From positions 32,905 to 70,751 of the forward strand of contig DALO01000008.1 of the NCBI GenBank assembly GCA_002496805.1: DNA of 37,847 nucleotides, read 5' to 3'. Position numbers and translations under genes: made by a program. The notes below the pieces were generated by a model, which had not been told where the DNA came from, made no database searches, and saw only the letters and a program-made list of their open reading frames with translations. The stretch is from Methanobacterium sp. UBA353. Its GTDB lineage: Archaea; Methanobacteriota; Methanobacteria; Methanobacteriales; Methanobacteriaceae. Position 1 is the first letter of the stretch. Each line of letters opens with the position of its first letter. Shown here piece after piece: positions 26,337 to 36,795 of the stretch.

Positions 26337-27272
26337 ATGGTGGAACTCGAAGATTTGCCAAATGTGGGTGAAAAAACAGCTCAAAAATTAAGAGATGCTG
26401 GTTTTGCAGATATGATGAGATTAGCCACATCTACTGCCAAAGAACTTAGTGTTAAAGTGGAAATTGGTGAGGGGGTGGCTGAAAAAGTAATAGAAGCTGC
26501 TCGGAAGGCAGAACAAATTGATTTTGAAACGGCTCTTGATGTGATGGAGCGTAGAAAAGATGTTGGGCGCATAATAACTGGAAGCGATGGTTTAGATGAG
26601 TTGATTGGAGGAGGTATAGAAACTCAGGCAATAACTGAGGTATTTGGAGAATTTGGATCTGGAAAAAGCCAAATATCTCATGAAATAGCAGTGACTGTAC
26701 AGTTACCTCCTGAAAAAGGAGGGCTTGACGGACAATGCGTCTTCATAGACACTGAAAACACTTTCAGACCCGAAAGAGTTAAACAAATTGCTGAAGGGTT
26801 TGATCTCGATGTAGATGAAGTTTTAGGCAATATCCATATCGCTAGGGCCTTCAACTCAGCACACCAGATATTAATGGCAGACAAAGTTAATGAACTTATA
26901 CAACAAGATGTTAACATTCGTTTAGTGATTGTCGATTCCCTAACATCACATTTCAGAGCAGAATATGTTGGAAGAGAATCTTTGGCTACCCGACAACAGA
27001 AACTGAATCAACACCTTCACACATTACAGAACATTGCAAATACATATAATGTGGCAGTTTTTGTTACAAATCAAGTGCAAGCACGCCCAGATGCATTCTT
27101 TGGAAGTCCAACCAAAGCTATTGGAGGTCACGTGCTGGGACACGCCGCTACATATAGAATATGGCTCAAAAAAGGACTTGCAGGTAAACGTATAGCCAGA
27201 TTAGTAGACAGTCCACATCTTCCAGAGGGAGAATCTGTGTTCAAGATAACAACAGAGGGAATTATTGATTAA
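26337..27272 (+). CDS. radA: DNA repair and recombination protein RadA
   Basis: Archaeal Rad51/RecA recombinase; it forms filaments on single-stranded DNA and performs strand exchange. The 311-residue protein has an N-terminal helix-hairpin-helix domain (DLPNVGEKTAQKLRDAGF, about 6-23) and the polymerisation motif near FETA (63-66). Walker A is GEFGSGKS (104-111), Walker B LVIVD (196-200), and the L1/L2 DNA-binding loops include VTNQVQARPDAFFG. No intein is present; length is normal. GGAG gives the ATG at 26337. It follows rpa by 94 bases, a functional pairing, since RPA and RadA act on the same DNA. Confidence 0.98.
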   Translation: MVELEDLPNVGEKTAQKLRDAGFADMMRLATSTAKELSVKVEIGEGVAEKVIEAARKAEQIDFETALDVMERRKDVGRIITGSDGLDELIGGGIETQAITEVFGEFGSGKSQISHEIAVTVQLPPEKGGLDGQCVFIDTENTFRPERVKQIAEGFDLDVDEVLGNIHIARAFNSAHQILMADKVNELIQQDVNIRLVIVDSLTSHFRAEYVGRESLATRQQKLNQHLHTLQNIANTYNVAVFVTNQVQARPDAFFGSPTKAIGGHVLGHAATYRIWLKKGLAGKRIARLVDSPHLPEGESVFKITTEGIID

Positions 27273-27281
27273 TACCTTTTG

Positions 27282-27316
27282 AAACTCTCATGAGTTTATT
27301 TTTTTTTATTTTGAAA
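27282..27316 (+). terminator. Hairpin plus T-tract after radA
   Basis: AAACTC (27282-27287) and GAGTTT (27292-27297) form a perfect 6-bp stem with a TCAT loop, followed by a run of nine T and then ATTTTG. It lies ten bases after the radA stop, at a convergent junction with the histidine kinase gene. Archaeal termination depends chiefly on the T-tract; the stem is an addition. Confidence 0.6.
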
Positions 27317-27323
27317 AGTAGTT

Positions 27324-28727
27324 TTATAACTCTAATTCCCTAAATTTGATCGTGAATTCAGTTCCATTATCTACATTCAGTTCTACTATGCCATGAATTT
27401 GACTTGTTAAATTGTTAACTAACTGCAAACCTAGTGAATCTGTCTTTCGAAAATCGATGCCCTTCGGGAATCCAACACCGGTATCACTCACACTTAGTAT
27501 GAATTCGTCATCTTTTTTATTGAATTCAATTTTTATTTCTCCAGACTTGCCTTTTGGGAATGCATGTTTCATGGAATTAGTGATTAGTTCATTTAAAATT
27601 AATCCCAACGGAACTGTGGTGTTTATATCAACCATTAGATTTTCCAGATTGAGTTTTAATTTGATGCGGCGAGGATCAGTTATGTAAGTATGGAAAAGTT
27701 CTGTAGACAGTGTGGAAATGTAATCCCCAAAATCTATCCGCTTGAGATCTGTAGAACTGTAAAGTCTTTCATGAATTAGGGCCATGGAATCGGCTCGATT
27801 CTGACTCTCACGGAAAATATCCAAAGCAGCTTTATCTTTAATATATTTAGACTGCAGATTTAATAAACTAGAAATTACCATCAAATTATTCTTAACTCGA
27901 TGATGAATCTCCTTCAAGAGCATTTCTTTTTCATTTAACGACTTTTTAAGGTTATTTTCAGCTTTTTTTCTTGCGGTAATATCAATAAGAGAAGCTAATG
28001 ATTTATTAGAGCCAATTATGCTAGTAACGGTTACGAAAACATTTTTTTTATTTTTATCTCTGTCGATTAGGGAAAATTCATAATTTAATGGCGTGTGTTC
28101 TGGATTTCTGCGACGCATAGAATGATATCTCTTCATCTTCTCTAGGTCCTTGCCTTCCACGAACTCAGTCCATTTCATCTGATTCTCCACTTCCTCTTTG
28201 GTGTAACCTGATAGAATTTCAAATCCACTGTTTGCCAAGGAAATTGTTTTATCCTCTTCTATGATCATGGTAGCTGTTCCAGTGTGCTCAAAAATAGATC
28301 TATATCTAGATTCAGATTCAATTAATGCTTTTTCAGCTTTTTTTCGTTGTTTAATGTTCATAACATTGAACAAAGCATTTTCCATGCTTTTGGCAAACAT
28401 TATGTACAGTCTTCGTTCTCTATGATCCATATCTTTACTTTGTTCCATGAATAGTTCTAAATTTCCAAGATTCTGAAAAGAAAATTTAAATTGATTGGGA
28501 TTTGACTCTTGAATTTTTTGAGAAATTTTTTGAGGGTTTCTAAACCCCCAAGAAGTCATTACTTCACCATTGGCATGTACTAGAAAAAACCGAACCCCAA
28601 AAAGCCTGATAGCCTTTTGTGTAGCCTCATTTAAAATATCTTCCTCTGATTGAAGGAATTGGATAGACGAAATCTCATAAAGAGCCGATAATTCTGCAAC
28701 AACTAGTTTATCGCTTTTCAGAAGCAA
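27324..28727 (-). CDS. Sensor histidine kinase (PAS, HisKA_2, HATPase)
   Basis: 467 residues, with no membrane helix, so cytoplasmic. An N-terminal GAF-like region (about 10-125) is followed by a coiled linker, a PAS domain (about 138-258) and the H-box LLKEIHHRVKNNLMVISSLL (271-290), with phosphorylatable His 275/276. The ATPase domain shows an N-box (LGLILNELITNSMKHAF, 374-390), G1 (SDTGVGF, 414-420) and G2 (GLQLVNN, 433-439). This H-box type is common in methanogen sensor kinases, which often lack a fixed receiver partner; none is seen here. The TTG start at 28727 lies inside the end of the FIST gene, with GGGGTG upstream. The overlap of about 20 bases makes cotranslation very likely. Confidence 0.9.
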   Translation of the reverse strand: MLLKSDKLVVAELSALYEISSIQFLQSEEDILNEATQKAIRLFGVRFFLVHANGEVMTSWGFRNPQKISQKIQESNPNQFKFSFQNLGNLELFMEQSKDMDHRERRLYIMFAKSMENALFNVMNIKQRKKAEKALIESESRYRSIFEHTGTATMIIEEDKTISLANSGFEILSGYTKEEVENQMKWTEFVEGKDLEKMKRYHSMRRRNPEHTPLNYEFSLIDRDKNKKNVFVTVTSIIGSNKSLASLIDITARKKAENNLKKSLNEKEMLLKEIHHRVKNNLMVISSLLNLQSKYIKDKAALDIFRESQNRADSMALIHERLYSSTDLKRIDFGDYISTLSTELFHTYITDPRRIKLKLNLENLMVDINTTVPLGLILNELITNSMKHAFPKGKSGEIKIEFNKKDDEFILSVSDTGVGFPKGIDFRKTDSLGLQLVNNLTSQIHGIVELNVDNGTEFTIKFRELEL

Positions 28728-29835
28728 ATTTACACCCCAAAATCACAGTTGTCTTATTGTGTAAAAGTGGAACATCAATGTAACTGCCAACCTCACCAAA
28801 TGTTAGGGCTCCTAATAATGGAACATTTTGTCCAATAGATTCTGTGATAACTTCCAATTCTTTATGAAACTCGTCCCCCATGAAAAGATAACGACCAATG
28901 CAGTCAAATATAATTACAAAATCAGTTTTTTCAATTTCTCCGATTTCCAACAATATTTTCCCCATATTTTCTATCAAATCGCTAATTTCAGATTCCATGA
29001 CGTTTCCTACAGCATTTTGCGGAATTTCAGTTACTAAATCCATGCTTTTATCAGGATTCAAGGTAAAAGGCTCTCTGATCAAGTAATTACCAGAAATATC
29101 TGGAAATCCGAGGGAGTATTTCATACGAGTAAATTCAAATTTTTCTGCGGACATATCATTGATTTGCCCACAGTATGCATCAAATGCAGGAATTCCATTT
29201 ATTTCATGAATTTTTTTCCCATTAGAACGAGTAATTATCATAGGATCTGTTTTAGGTTGCCAACCATGCCCGATGCCTGTTTTGATATCAATTCCTTCAA
29301 CTAAAGCTGTTGCCAGTCCTCCCTTTTCCACTCCTTTCTCAGTAACTTGATATGTATTAAATGCAGAACCTCCTCCTACATATTGAAAATCAGGACCCAT
29401 ATGATTGTAAAGTCCTTGCACTAAATCTGGAATATTCGCTGCAGCCCCATCTGGAAAAACAAAAACAGTTCCAGTGTCAATACCAGCAGAAAGCAATTCT
29501 TTTCCTGCTTTTTCACCTGCAAGACGAGGGTTATCTTCAATATTCTTTTGGAGAGACGTTTTAACTCTAATTTTTTTTCCGCTTAATGTGCATGCCCCAA
29601 TTCCACGGGTAAAAAGACCTTCAGGAGTTATAATCCCCCCTGAACAGAAACCTAGAATTTTAGAATCCCCAACTAAATTTTTAACAGATTTAAAAACGAC
29701 GTTATGATCATAGAATTCAGTAGTGATTAAAAAAGTCAATGAAGGCTCTCCAGACTCTTCCAAAGCTTTTTCAACTGATTCTATAGCAGCTTGCGCTGAA
29801 TCCAAAGTTTTACTGTAACCTGAACCGAATTTCAT
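28708..29835 (-). CDS. FIST-domain sensor protein
   Basis: 375 residues with an N-terminal FIST domain (about 1-190) and a FIST C domain (about 200-375). The first shows KFGSGYSKTLDSAQAA and the second SDLIENMGKILLEIGEIEK and a late GALTFGEVGSYIDVPLLHNK motif with the typical GEI/GEV-like turn. FIST proteins are thought to bind small ligands, possibly amino acids, and to feed signals to kinases, cyclases or chemotaxis proteins. The gene directly precedes and overlaps a histidine kinase, so it is probably that kinase's ligand-binding partner. The ATG at 29835 is preferred to TTG 29844: a TATA box at 29868-29877 leaves a leader of about ten bases, close to leaderless. Confidence 0.87.
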   Translation of the reverse strand: MKFGSGYSKTLDSAQAAIESVEKALEESGEPSLTFLITTEFYDHNVVFKSVKNLVGDSKILGFCSGGIITPEGLFTRGIGACTLSGKKIRVKTSLQKNIEDNPRLAGEKAGKELLSAGIDTGTVFVFPDGAAANIPDLVQGLYNHMGPDFQYVGGGSAFNTYQVTEKGVEKGGLATALVEGIDIKTGIGHGWQPKTDPMIITRSNGKKIHEINGIPAFDAYCGQINDMSAEKFEFTRMKYSLGFPDISGNYLIREPFTLNPDKSMDLVTEIPQNAVGNVMESEISDLIENMGKILLEIGEIEKTDFVIIFDCIGRYLFMGDEFHKELEVITESIGQNVPLLGALTFGEVGSYIDVPLLHNKTTVILGCKFASEKR

Positions 29836-29867
29836 AATTATCAATACTATAATTAACGATTTTGTTC

Positions 29868-29877
29868 ATTATAAAGC
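29868..29877 (-). promoter_or_regulatory. TATA box of the FIST/kinase operon
   Basis: On the minus strand GCTTTATAAT. It predicts a start near 29846, about ten bases before the ATG at 29835, which has no ribosome-binding site. That fits a nearly leaderless transcript. Confidence 0.5.
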
Positions 29878-30068
29878 TTACTAATGATACAATGCAGTTA
29901 GAACTTATTAAATGAGATAGCAAACTAATATTTTGTTATTATTCTTTTTAATCAGGTTTAATTAAGAATTATTAGTTATATTAAAAAAAAATGTCTATTA
30001 TCATATTTTAAAATGATTAAAGGATTAATTAATCTCTTACTACACTTTCCTTATGAAATTTTCTCATC

Positions 30069-30115
30069 CTATATAAAGCTTGTTTAAAATATTTAATAGA
30101 AAACTTTATTTATAG
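30069..30115 (+). promoter_or_regulatory. Two candidate TATA boxes of hdrA
   Basis: CTATATAAAG (30069-30078) and CTTTATTTATAG (30104-30115) both match the archaeal TATA consensus. They predict starts near 30098 and 30136, giving leaders of about 83 or 45 bases to the ATG at 30181. Which one is used cannot be told from sequence. Confidence 0.5.
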
Positions 30116-30180
30116 AATTGATGACACCCTACATCATAAGATTAGATAACTATCACAATGTAGAAAAAATTGGTGATCTA

Positions 30181-32155
<1,975 letters not shown>

Positions 32156-32157
<2 letters not shown>

Positions 32158-32189
32158 GGGTTCACCCCTTTTCCAACCTTTTTTCTTTT
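32156..32189 (+). terminator. Hairpin and T-rich tract after hdrA
   Basis: AAGGG (32156-32160) pairs with CCCTT (32166-32170), overlapping the hdrA stop codon, and T-rich runs follow (32179-32189). It fits a transcript end for this highly expressed gene. Confidence 0.55.
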
Positions 32190-32335
32190 ATTAAGATTTC
32201 TGTTTCCATTTTTTTAGTTTTTTTTAAATGAATTTAAAACCTAGACAAGACTTGATGTATTTTGAAATTATTGAAATATGAAGGATTATAAAGGGAATTA
32301 TTAATATTTTAAACTTAAGGGAAAGGTGAGGAGCT

Positions 32336-33034
32336 ATGGATTTTCAAAAACTGGGAAAAAAACTAAAAACTGTTTTGAAGCTAAAAAGAGAACCAGTAGC
32401 CATTAAATGGGTGTCCAGAGAACCGCGAAATATCCCTAAAGCGAGTGAAAAATCTAGATTCTGCACAAAATTGGACAAGGCAATGAATGGGGAGATTTTT
32501 TATGCCACCGCTGAGGAAGAAGAATGTATGGGGGGTCTTAGATATACTGGATTAAAAGATCCGAAAAAATTTCCTAAAAACATGCGAAGTGGCTCATTCT
32601 TAGTTCCAAGAGGTGTTTATAAAAGCATACCGGCAGTGCAAAGATCTTGGAAAAGTAATATGGCTGTTGAACCAGATATTTTTACTGCATTAATATTTGC
32701 ACCACTTTCCAAGGCTGATTTTGAACCAGATGTAATTTTCATTGTTGGTAATTCCAGACAGGGGATGGAATTGTTACATGCCAATGCATATGACTCCGGT
32801 TCACATGGTTTAGGGGCTGATTCTGGTCCTATCTGTAGTTCAATGGCAGCCATGCCTTATTTAACTGGTAAAGTCACTTATGGTTTTGGTGATATTGGTT
32901 CTAGGAATAATATGAATCTTAAAAATGACGAGATTATGGTCAGCATACCAGCAACTGATCTGGAAAGAATCACCCTTAATCTGGAAGAAATGAAAACAAA
33001 AACTTCATTTAGACGTGACGAACCTGAAATTTAA
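32336..33034 (+). CDS. DUF169-family protein
   Basis: 232 residues of the DUF169 family, found in many methanogens and anaerobic bacteria, with no assigned reaction. Recognisable segments: KLKREPVAIKWV near the N-terminus, RFCTKLDKAMNGEIFYATAE with a conserved Cys, EEECMGGLRYTGL with a second Cys, then NSRQGMELLHANAY, GADSGPICSSMAAMPYLTGK with a third Cys and VSIPATDLERITLNLEEM. Spaced conserved cysteines suggest a metal or Fe-S site. No signal or membrane helix is seen. It is a lone gene between hdrA and glyA, with its own GGTGAGGAG binding site. Some relatives sit near redox genes; a link to HdrA is only neighbourhood. Confidence 0.85.
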   Translation: MDFQKLGKKLKTVLKLKREPVAIKWVSREPRNIPKASEKSRFCTKLDKAMNGEIFYATAEEEECMGGLRYTGLKDPKKFPKNMRSGSFLVPRGVYKSIPAVQRSWKSNMAVEPDIFTALIFAPLSKADFEPDVIFIVGNSRQGMELLHANAYDSGSHGLGADSGPICSSMAAMPYLTGKVTYGFGDIGSRNNMNLKNDEIMVSIPATDLERITLNLEEMKTKTSFRRDEPEI

Positions 33035-33089
33035 AATTTCATTTATTGATTCTTTTTTGATATATTAATGATACCAGGATTAGAAAGTA

Positions 33090-33098
33090 TTTATATAT
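33090..33098 (+). promoter_or_regulatory. TATA box of glyA
   Basis: TTTATATAT, consensus; predicted start near 33120, about 50 bases before the glyA ATG. The leader contains the GGGAGG binding site. Confidence 0.55.
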
Positions 33099-33169
33099 TC
33101 AATTTAATATTTCCCTATACCAACCCGCTATTATTATTGATGTAGTGCTGCTTTGCCGGGAGGAAAATA

Positions 33170-34438
33170 ATGTCAGATAATCTAAAATACGCTCAAGAAA
33201 TAAAGAAAATCACTAAAAATCATCATGAATGGATGCAAAACAGTATCAACCTTATAGCCAGTGAAAACATAACCAGTAGCATTGTCAGGGAAGCTTTAGC
33301 CACTGACTTGTCCCATCGCTATGCTGAAGGGCTGCCATGTCACCGGCTATATGAAGGATGCCAGTACATCGATGAGATCGAAAACATCACCGTTGATCTT
33401 TCCAAAAAAATTTTTAAAGCAGAACACGCTAATGTGCAACCTATTTCTGGAGTGGTTGCCAACATGGCATCATTTTTCGCTCTAGCAGATCACGGAGATG
33501 ACATGATGGCTCTAGAAGTACCGGTGGGTGGGCATATCAGCCACGCCCATGTGAGTGCTGCGGGAATCAGAGGATTAAATGTGTCATCACACCCCTTTGA
33601 TGCAGACATTATGAATATAGACGCAGATGCCATGAAAAAAGATATTCTCGAGAATAAACCTAAAATCGTTCTTTTAGGAGGTAGTTTATTTTTATTCCCC
33701 CATCCAGTTGAAGAAGCTAGTGAAGCCGCAGCTGAAGTAGGAGCTAAAGTGATGTATGATGGAGCACATGTTTTAGGCCTAATTGCTGGAGGTCAGTTCC
33801 AAGACCCACTCAAAGAAGGAGCTGACTTAATGGTGGGAAGCACCCACAAAACATTCCCCGGACCACAGGGAGGGATAATTCTCTGTAAAGATGAATTAAA
33901 ACATGATATTGATGATGCTGTATTCCCTGGTGTGGTGAGCAACCATCACCTGCACCATCTTGCTGCGCTGGGAATTGCCACCGCGGAAATGCTGGAATTT
34001 GGTGCTGATTACGCTAAACAGATACTTGTCAATTCACAGGCCTTGGCACAAAATTTACATGAACTTGGTTTCAACGTCTTGTGTGAGGATCTTGGATTCA
34101 CTGCATCCCATCAAGTGGTTATGGATGTTTCCAACATTGGAAAAGCATCCGAGATGGCCAAAAATTTGGAAACAAACAACATCATCTTAAACAAGAATCT
34201 TCTACCTTGGGACGATGTTAACCGCTCAGATGACCCATCTGGCATCCGAGTAGGAACGCAGGAATTAACCCGAAGGGGTTTAAAAGAACAACACATGGCA
34301 GAAGTGGCTGAGTTTATAAAAAAGGTAGCTGTAGATGGTAAACAAGTGAAAAATGAAGTATCTGAATTTATATGTTCTTTCGATACTGTTCACTATGCTT
34401 TCCGTGATGATAAAGCCTATAATTACATTGATTTCTAA
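33170..34438 (+). CDS. glyA: Serine hydroxymethyltransferase GlyA
   Basis: PLP enzyme interconverting serine and glycine; in methanogens the one-carbon carrier is tetrahydromethanopterin rather than folate. The 422 residues show INLIASENITS (26-36), DLSHRYAEGLPCHRLYEG (46-63), the PLP-stacking GGHISHAH (120-127), MYDGAHVLGL (195-204) and the cofactor Lys in VGSTHKTFPGPQGG (K227). The C-terminal domain is normal. A strong GGGAGG site and consensus TATA box (33090-33098) make the ATG sure. It is followed 65 bases later by the flavoprotein gene. Synteny with hdrA and radA is familiar from Methanothermobacter, as recalled. Confidence 0.97.
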   Translation: MSDNLKYAQEIKKITKNHHEWMQNSINLIASENITSSIVREALATDLSHRYAEGLPCHRLYEGCQYIDEIENITVDLSKKIFKAEHANVQPISGVVANMASFFALADHGDDMMALEVPVGGHISHAHVSAAGIRGLNVSSHPFDADIMNIDADAMKKDILENKPKIVLLGGSLFLFPHPVEEASEAAAEVGAKVMYDGAHVLGLIAGGQFQDPLKEGADLMVGSTHKTFPGPQGGIILCKDELKHDIDDAVFPGVVSNHHLHHLAALGIATAEMLEFGADYAKQILVNSQALAQNLHELGFNVLCEDLGFTASHQVVMDVSNIGKASEMAKNLETNNIILNKNLLPWDDVNRSDDPSGIRVGTQELTRRGLKEQHMAEVAEFIKKVAVDGKQVKNEVSEFICSFDTVHYAFRDDKAYNYIDF

Positions 34439-34503
34439 TCATTATGGAAAATAGAGCTATAACCTGATTTACAACTGTTCTATACATAAAAGAATGAATT
34501 ATT

Positions 34504-35202
34504 ATGAAAATCGCTTGGGCATTCACTGGAGCAGGGCATATGCTCCTGGAGAGCGTTGAAACTCTGGAAAAAATTGCTGCAGTAGAGGAAAATCAGATAA
34601 CTGTGTTGCTTTCTGGTGCGGGAGAAGAAGTTTTAAAGATGTATGGTCTTTTTGACCGAGTTACAACTCTCACTGGAGGTTATTATCGAGAATTGGTTTT
34701 AGAAAAGGACCAAATGTGGAGTTATCCCATGTCTGGCCGTTTCTCCTTAGGAAGATATGATTTGCTGATAGTTTCTCCAGCCACCTCCAACACTATTGCC
34801 AAACTGGTACATGGAATAGCTGACAACTTGGTTACCAATGCTGTTGCTCAAGCAGGGAAAGGGAAAGTTAGAACAATTTTGGTACCGGTGGATCTTGAAT
34901 CCGGAGATTTAGATACAGTTCTCCCCTCAAAACTTGAATTAGAGCTCTGTCAGAACTGTGATATTTGTGAAGCAGCTGTGGCATGCCCGCCAGATGCCAT
35001 AACGCCTGCTGTTGAGATTGACCTTCTTAAATGTCAGGGGTGCGCTGCGTGTCAAACAGCTTGTCCTTTTGGAGCTGTCAGCGGAGGTAGTATAGTCACC
35101 ATCCACATGCGCAAAATTGACATTGAAAACACCAAAAAATTGCAAGAACTAGAAGGAGTAGAAGTGTTTCAACATCCCTCAAAAATTTTGGAACATGTAT
35201 AG
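34504..35202 (+). CDS. MJ0208-type archaeoflavoprotein with ferredoxin domain
   Basis: 232 residues joining a Rossmann-like flavodoxin/decarboxylase-type flavin domain (1-145) to a two-cluster ferredoxin domain (146-200). The flavin domain has WAFTGAGHMLLES at the start and VSPATSNTIAKLVHGIADNL (90-109), as in FMN proteins of the Pad1/DmpB fold. The C-terminal ferredoxin has C149, C152, C155, C161 and C177, C180, C183, C187; the first set has an extra two residues before its last Cys. Relatives include archaeoflavoprotein and dihydromethanopterin reductase, which transfer electrons to pterins or proteins. The exact acceptor is unknown. A T-tract at 35221-35230 follows. Confidence 0.85.
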   Translation: MKIAWAFTGAGHMLLESVETLEKIAAVEENQITVLLSGAGEEVLKMYGLFDRVTTLTGGYYRELVLEKDQMWSYPMSGRFSLGRYDLLIVSPATSNTIAKLVHGIADNLVTNAVAQAGKGKVRTILVPVDLESGDLDTVLPSKLELELCQNCDICEAAVACPPDAITPAVEIDLLKCQGCAACQTACPFGAVSGGSIVTIHMRKIDIENTKKLQELEGVEVFQHPSKILEHV

Positions 35203-35220
35203 GAACTGCAGTTTATTATA

Positions 35221-35230
35221 TTTTTTTTTT
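35221..35230 (+). terminator. T-tract after the flavoprotein gene
   Basis: Ten T in a row starting 19 bases after the stop, the usual archaeal termination signal. No stem precedes it. Confidence 0.5.
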
Positions 35231-35378
35231 ACACTTCGTCCATCTCATAAATGATTTTTTCTTGAGAATTTCTATCTTTATCTAAAAAATAATTAAAAGA
35301 TCAAAAACAAAAAGAAGTATGTTGTTTATAGAATTTAACTGGGTTAAAAAATAATTTAATATATTTGGGGGTCTGAAA

Positions 35379-35774
35379 TTGGATGAAGAACATAAAAGAA
35401 TTGATTTTCTGTTAGAAAGACTAAAAGATGATGAGTGGAGGGTTCGTGAAGACGCTGCCGAACTTTTAGGAGAAGTGGGAGAACCTAACGCTGTTGAACC
35501 ATTGATCGAAGCCCTTCACGACGAAGATTGGCATGTTAGGGAAGCTGCAGCACTTTCACTGGCAATTTTTGAGGATGAACGGAGCATTATGCCCCTGATA
35601 GAACTAATGAGTGATAAAAAATGCAATGTAAGGTATGGCTCTGCCATAAGTCTTTCCATTGTAGGTGATGAACGTGCAATTAGCGTGTTAGAACAGGCAA
35701 CTAATGATGAAAACCCAGTAGTCAGGAAAGTAGCCAAAATCGCCCTTAAAGAAGTCAAAAATCGTTTGAAATAA
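35379..35774 (+). CDS. HEAT-repeat protein
   Basis: 131 residues made of four HEAT-like helical repeats, each of about 31 residues with the pattern W.VRE.AA..LG..G...AV.PLI.AL.DE: about 9-40, 41-71, 72-102 and 103-131. Short proteins of this type are often protein-protein adaptors or helpers of phycobilin-lyase-like enzymes; nothing here identifies a partner. It is acidic and has no signal or membrane segment. The TTG start at 35379 has GGGGGT upstream and a TATA-like TTTATAGAATTT about 50 bases before. It is convergent with the next gene and alone on its strand. Confidence 0.85.
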   Translation: MDEEHKRIDFLLERLKDDEWRVREDAAELLGEVGEPNAVEPLIEALHDEDWHVREAAALSLAIFEDERSIMPLIELMSDKKCNVRYGSAISLSIVGDERAISVLEQATNDENPVVRKVAKIALKEVKNRLK

Positions 35775-35943
35775 AATTATTTATCAATATGATTTGCTTG
35801 GAAGAAATTAAAAAAAACTTTGGTATTATATGAAAATTGAATCGGAATTATGACCCTAATATTTTCAGCTGATTATCTTTCATTAAGATGTGATTTTAAA
35901 AAAAATGTAGATTTAGGAATACCACTATTTGAATGAAAATTTA

Positions 35944-36255
35944 TTATTTTGAATCCTCTTCCAGCAACTCCAGAAGATATGCAGTCATTTCTATCTCTTC
36001 CCGTGCTTGGTAATCTTCAAATCGGTTTTGAGAATCGGCAGCACCAAAGGGGTAGTACTCCTTATCAAAATAGACATTCAAATATATCTCATTTCCCTTC
36101 ACCATAACTGGATCCTCCAAGCGATGGATAAGTTGACCAAAATCATCATCGCCAAGACCGGTGATGTGATAAGTTACGTAATAACGCTTTAAACTATCTG
36201 AAAATCCATAATCAGTGATTTTTACTTGCAAACGCAAAATTATGTCCCCCCTCAT
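35944..36255 (-). CDS. Small protein of unknown function
   Basis: 103 residues (97 if it starts at TTG 36237). I do not recognise it. It begins with a beta-strand-like RLQVKITDYGF, has YYVTYHITGLGDDDFGQLIHRL, a patch NEIYLNVYFDKEYYPFG, and ends in an acidic helix REEIEMTAYLLELLEEDSK. It is mixed alpha/beta, acidic and without signal or membrane helix. The six-G run GGGGGG lies just after ATG 36255 and about seven bases before TTG 36237, so the later start is quite possible. It stands next to the DUF192 gene, with a gap of 60 bases, and may be its operon partner. Confidence 0.7.
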   Translation of the reverse strand: MRGDIILRLQVKITDYGFSDSLKRYYVTYHITGLGDDDFGQLIHRLEDPVMVKGNEIYLNVYFDKEYYPFGAADSQNRFEDYQAREEIEMTAYLLELLEEDSK

Positions 36256-36315
36256 AGGATAAAATTATTCCTTAAATTTTTGACCAATGATTAGAAAAAT
36301 ATTAATTTCCCACAC

Positions 36316-36705
36316 TTATATTGATTCACAAGCGAAATCAAGTTCATCACCTATTTCGGTATTAGATTCTGCTAATTTTCCTTTTTTCAACTCTATTACA
36401 AATTTAGCCGGTGCTTTTGGTGTGTAAGTTGCCCAAGGATCAAGAGTAACCTTGTCAACCACTTTTTTTTCAGAATCTGTGAAAATAATATCCAAAGGAA
36501 TGCGCATAAAGAACATGTGTATACCTGAAGACCTCCTACTCCTTTGTGAAGGTAATTTTAATATAAGTCCCCTTTCAAGGTTTTTTACCATCATTAATCC
36601 CTTGAAACGGGAGAAAAAACTGTCAGCTACATCAGCATTTCCCAAGTTGCTGCCCTTAGTTTTATTTACTATAAACACATATCTCGTTTTTGTACTTTTA
36701 TGCAT
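36316..36705 (-). CDS. DUF192 family protein
   Basis: 129 residues of the DUF192 family, small beta-barrel proteins with no assigned reaction. Conserved segments are FFSRFKGLMM, GIHMFFMRIPLDIIFTD (the family's signature with a Met/Phe-rich patch and Asp), WATYTPKAPAKFVIELKKG, and an ending near DELDFACESI. Many bacterial relatives are exported; this one has a charged N-terminus and no clear signal, so it is probably cytoplasmic. AAAGGAG lies seven bases before the ATG at 36705. Confidence 0.85.
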   Translation of the reverse strand: MHKSTKTRYVFIVNKTKGSNLGNADVADSFFSRFKGLMMVKNLERGLILKLPSQRSRRSSGIHMFFMRIPLDIIFTDSEKKVVDKVTLDPWATYTPKAPAKFVIELKKGKLAESNTEIGDELDFACESI

Positions 36706-36795
36706 AGTTTGACTCCTTTCAATATAGATATAATGCTTTACTGTGAGTATGATAAATTATTATTGATGTCATTACAATGATCTAAGTCATCATAT

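Larger units (their letters stand above)
29836..30180. other. Divergent promoter region between FIST and hdrA
   Basis: This 345-base gap holds a minus-strand TATA box at 29868-29877 and two plus-strand TATA boxes (30069-30078 and 30104-30115). There is also a 12-bp palindrome GATTAATTAATC at 30023-30034, close to the middle. No gene is seen. The palindrome is AT-only and may be chance. Confidence 0.5.

Noticed and set aside
30023..30034. 12-bp palindrome GATTAATTAATC in the FIST/hdrA gap
   Set aside because: Built almost only of A/T; expected by chance at this composition and not positioned on a promoter element.
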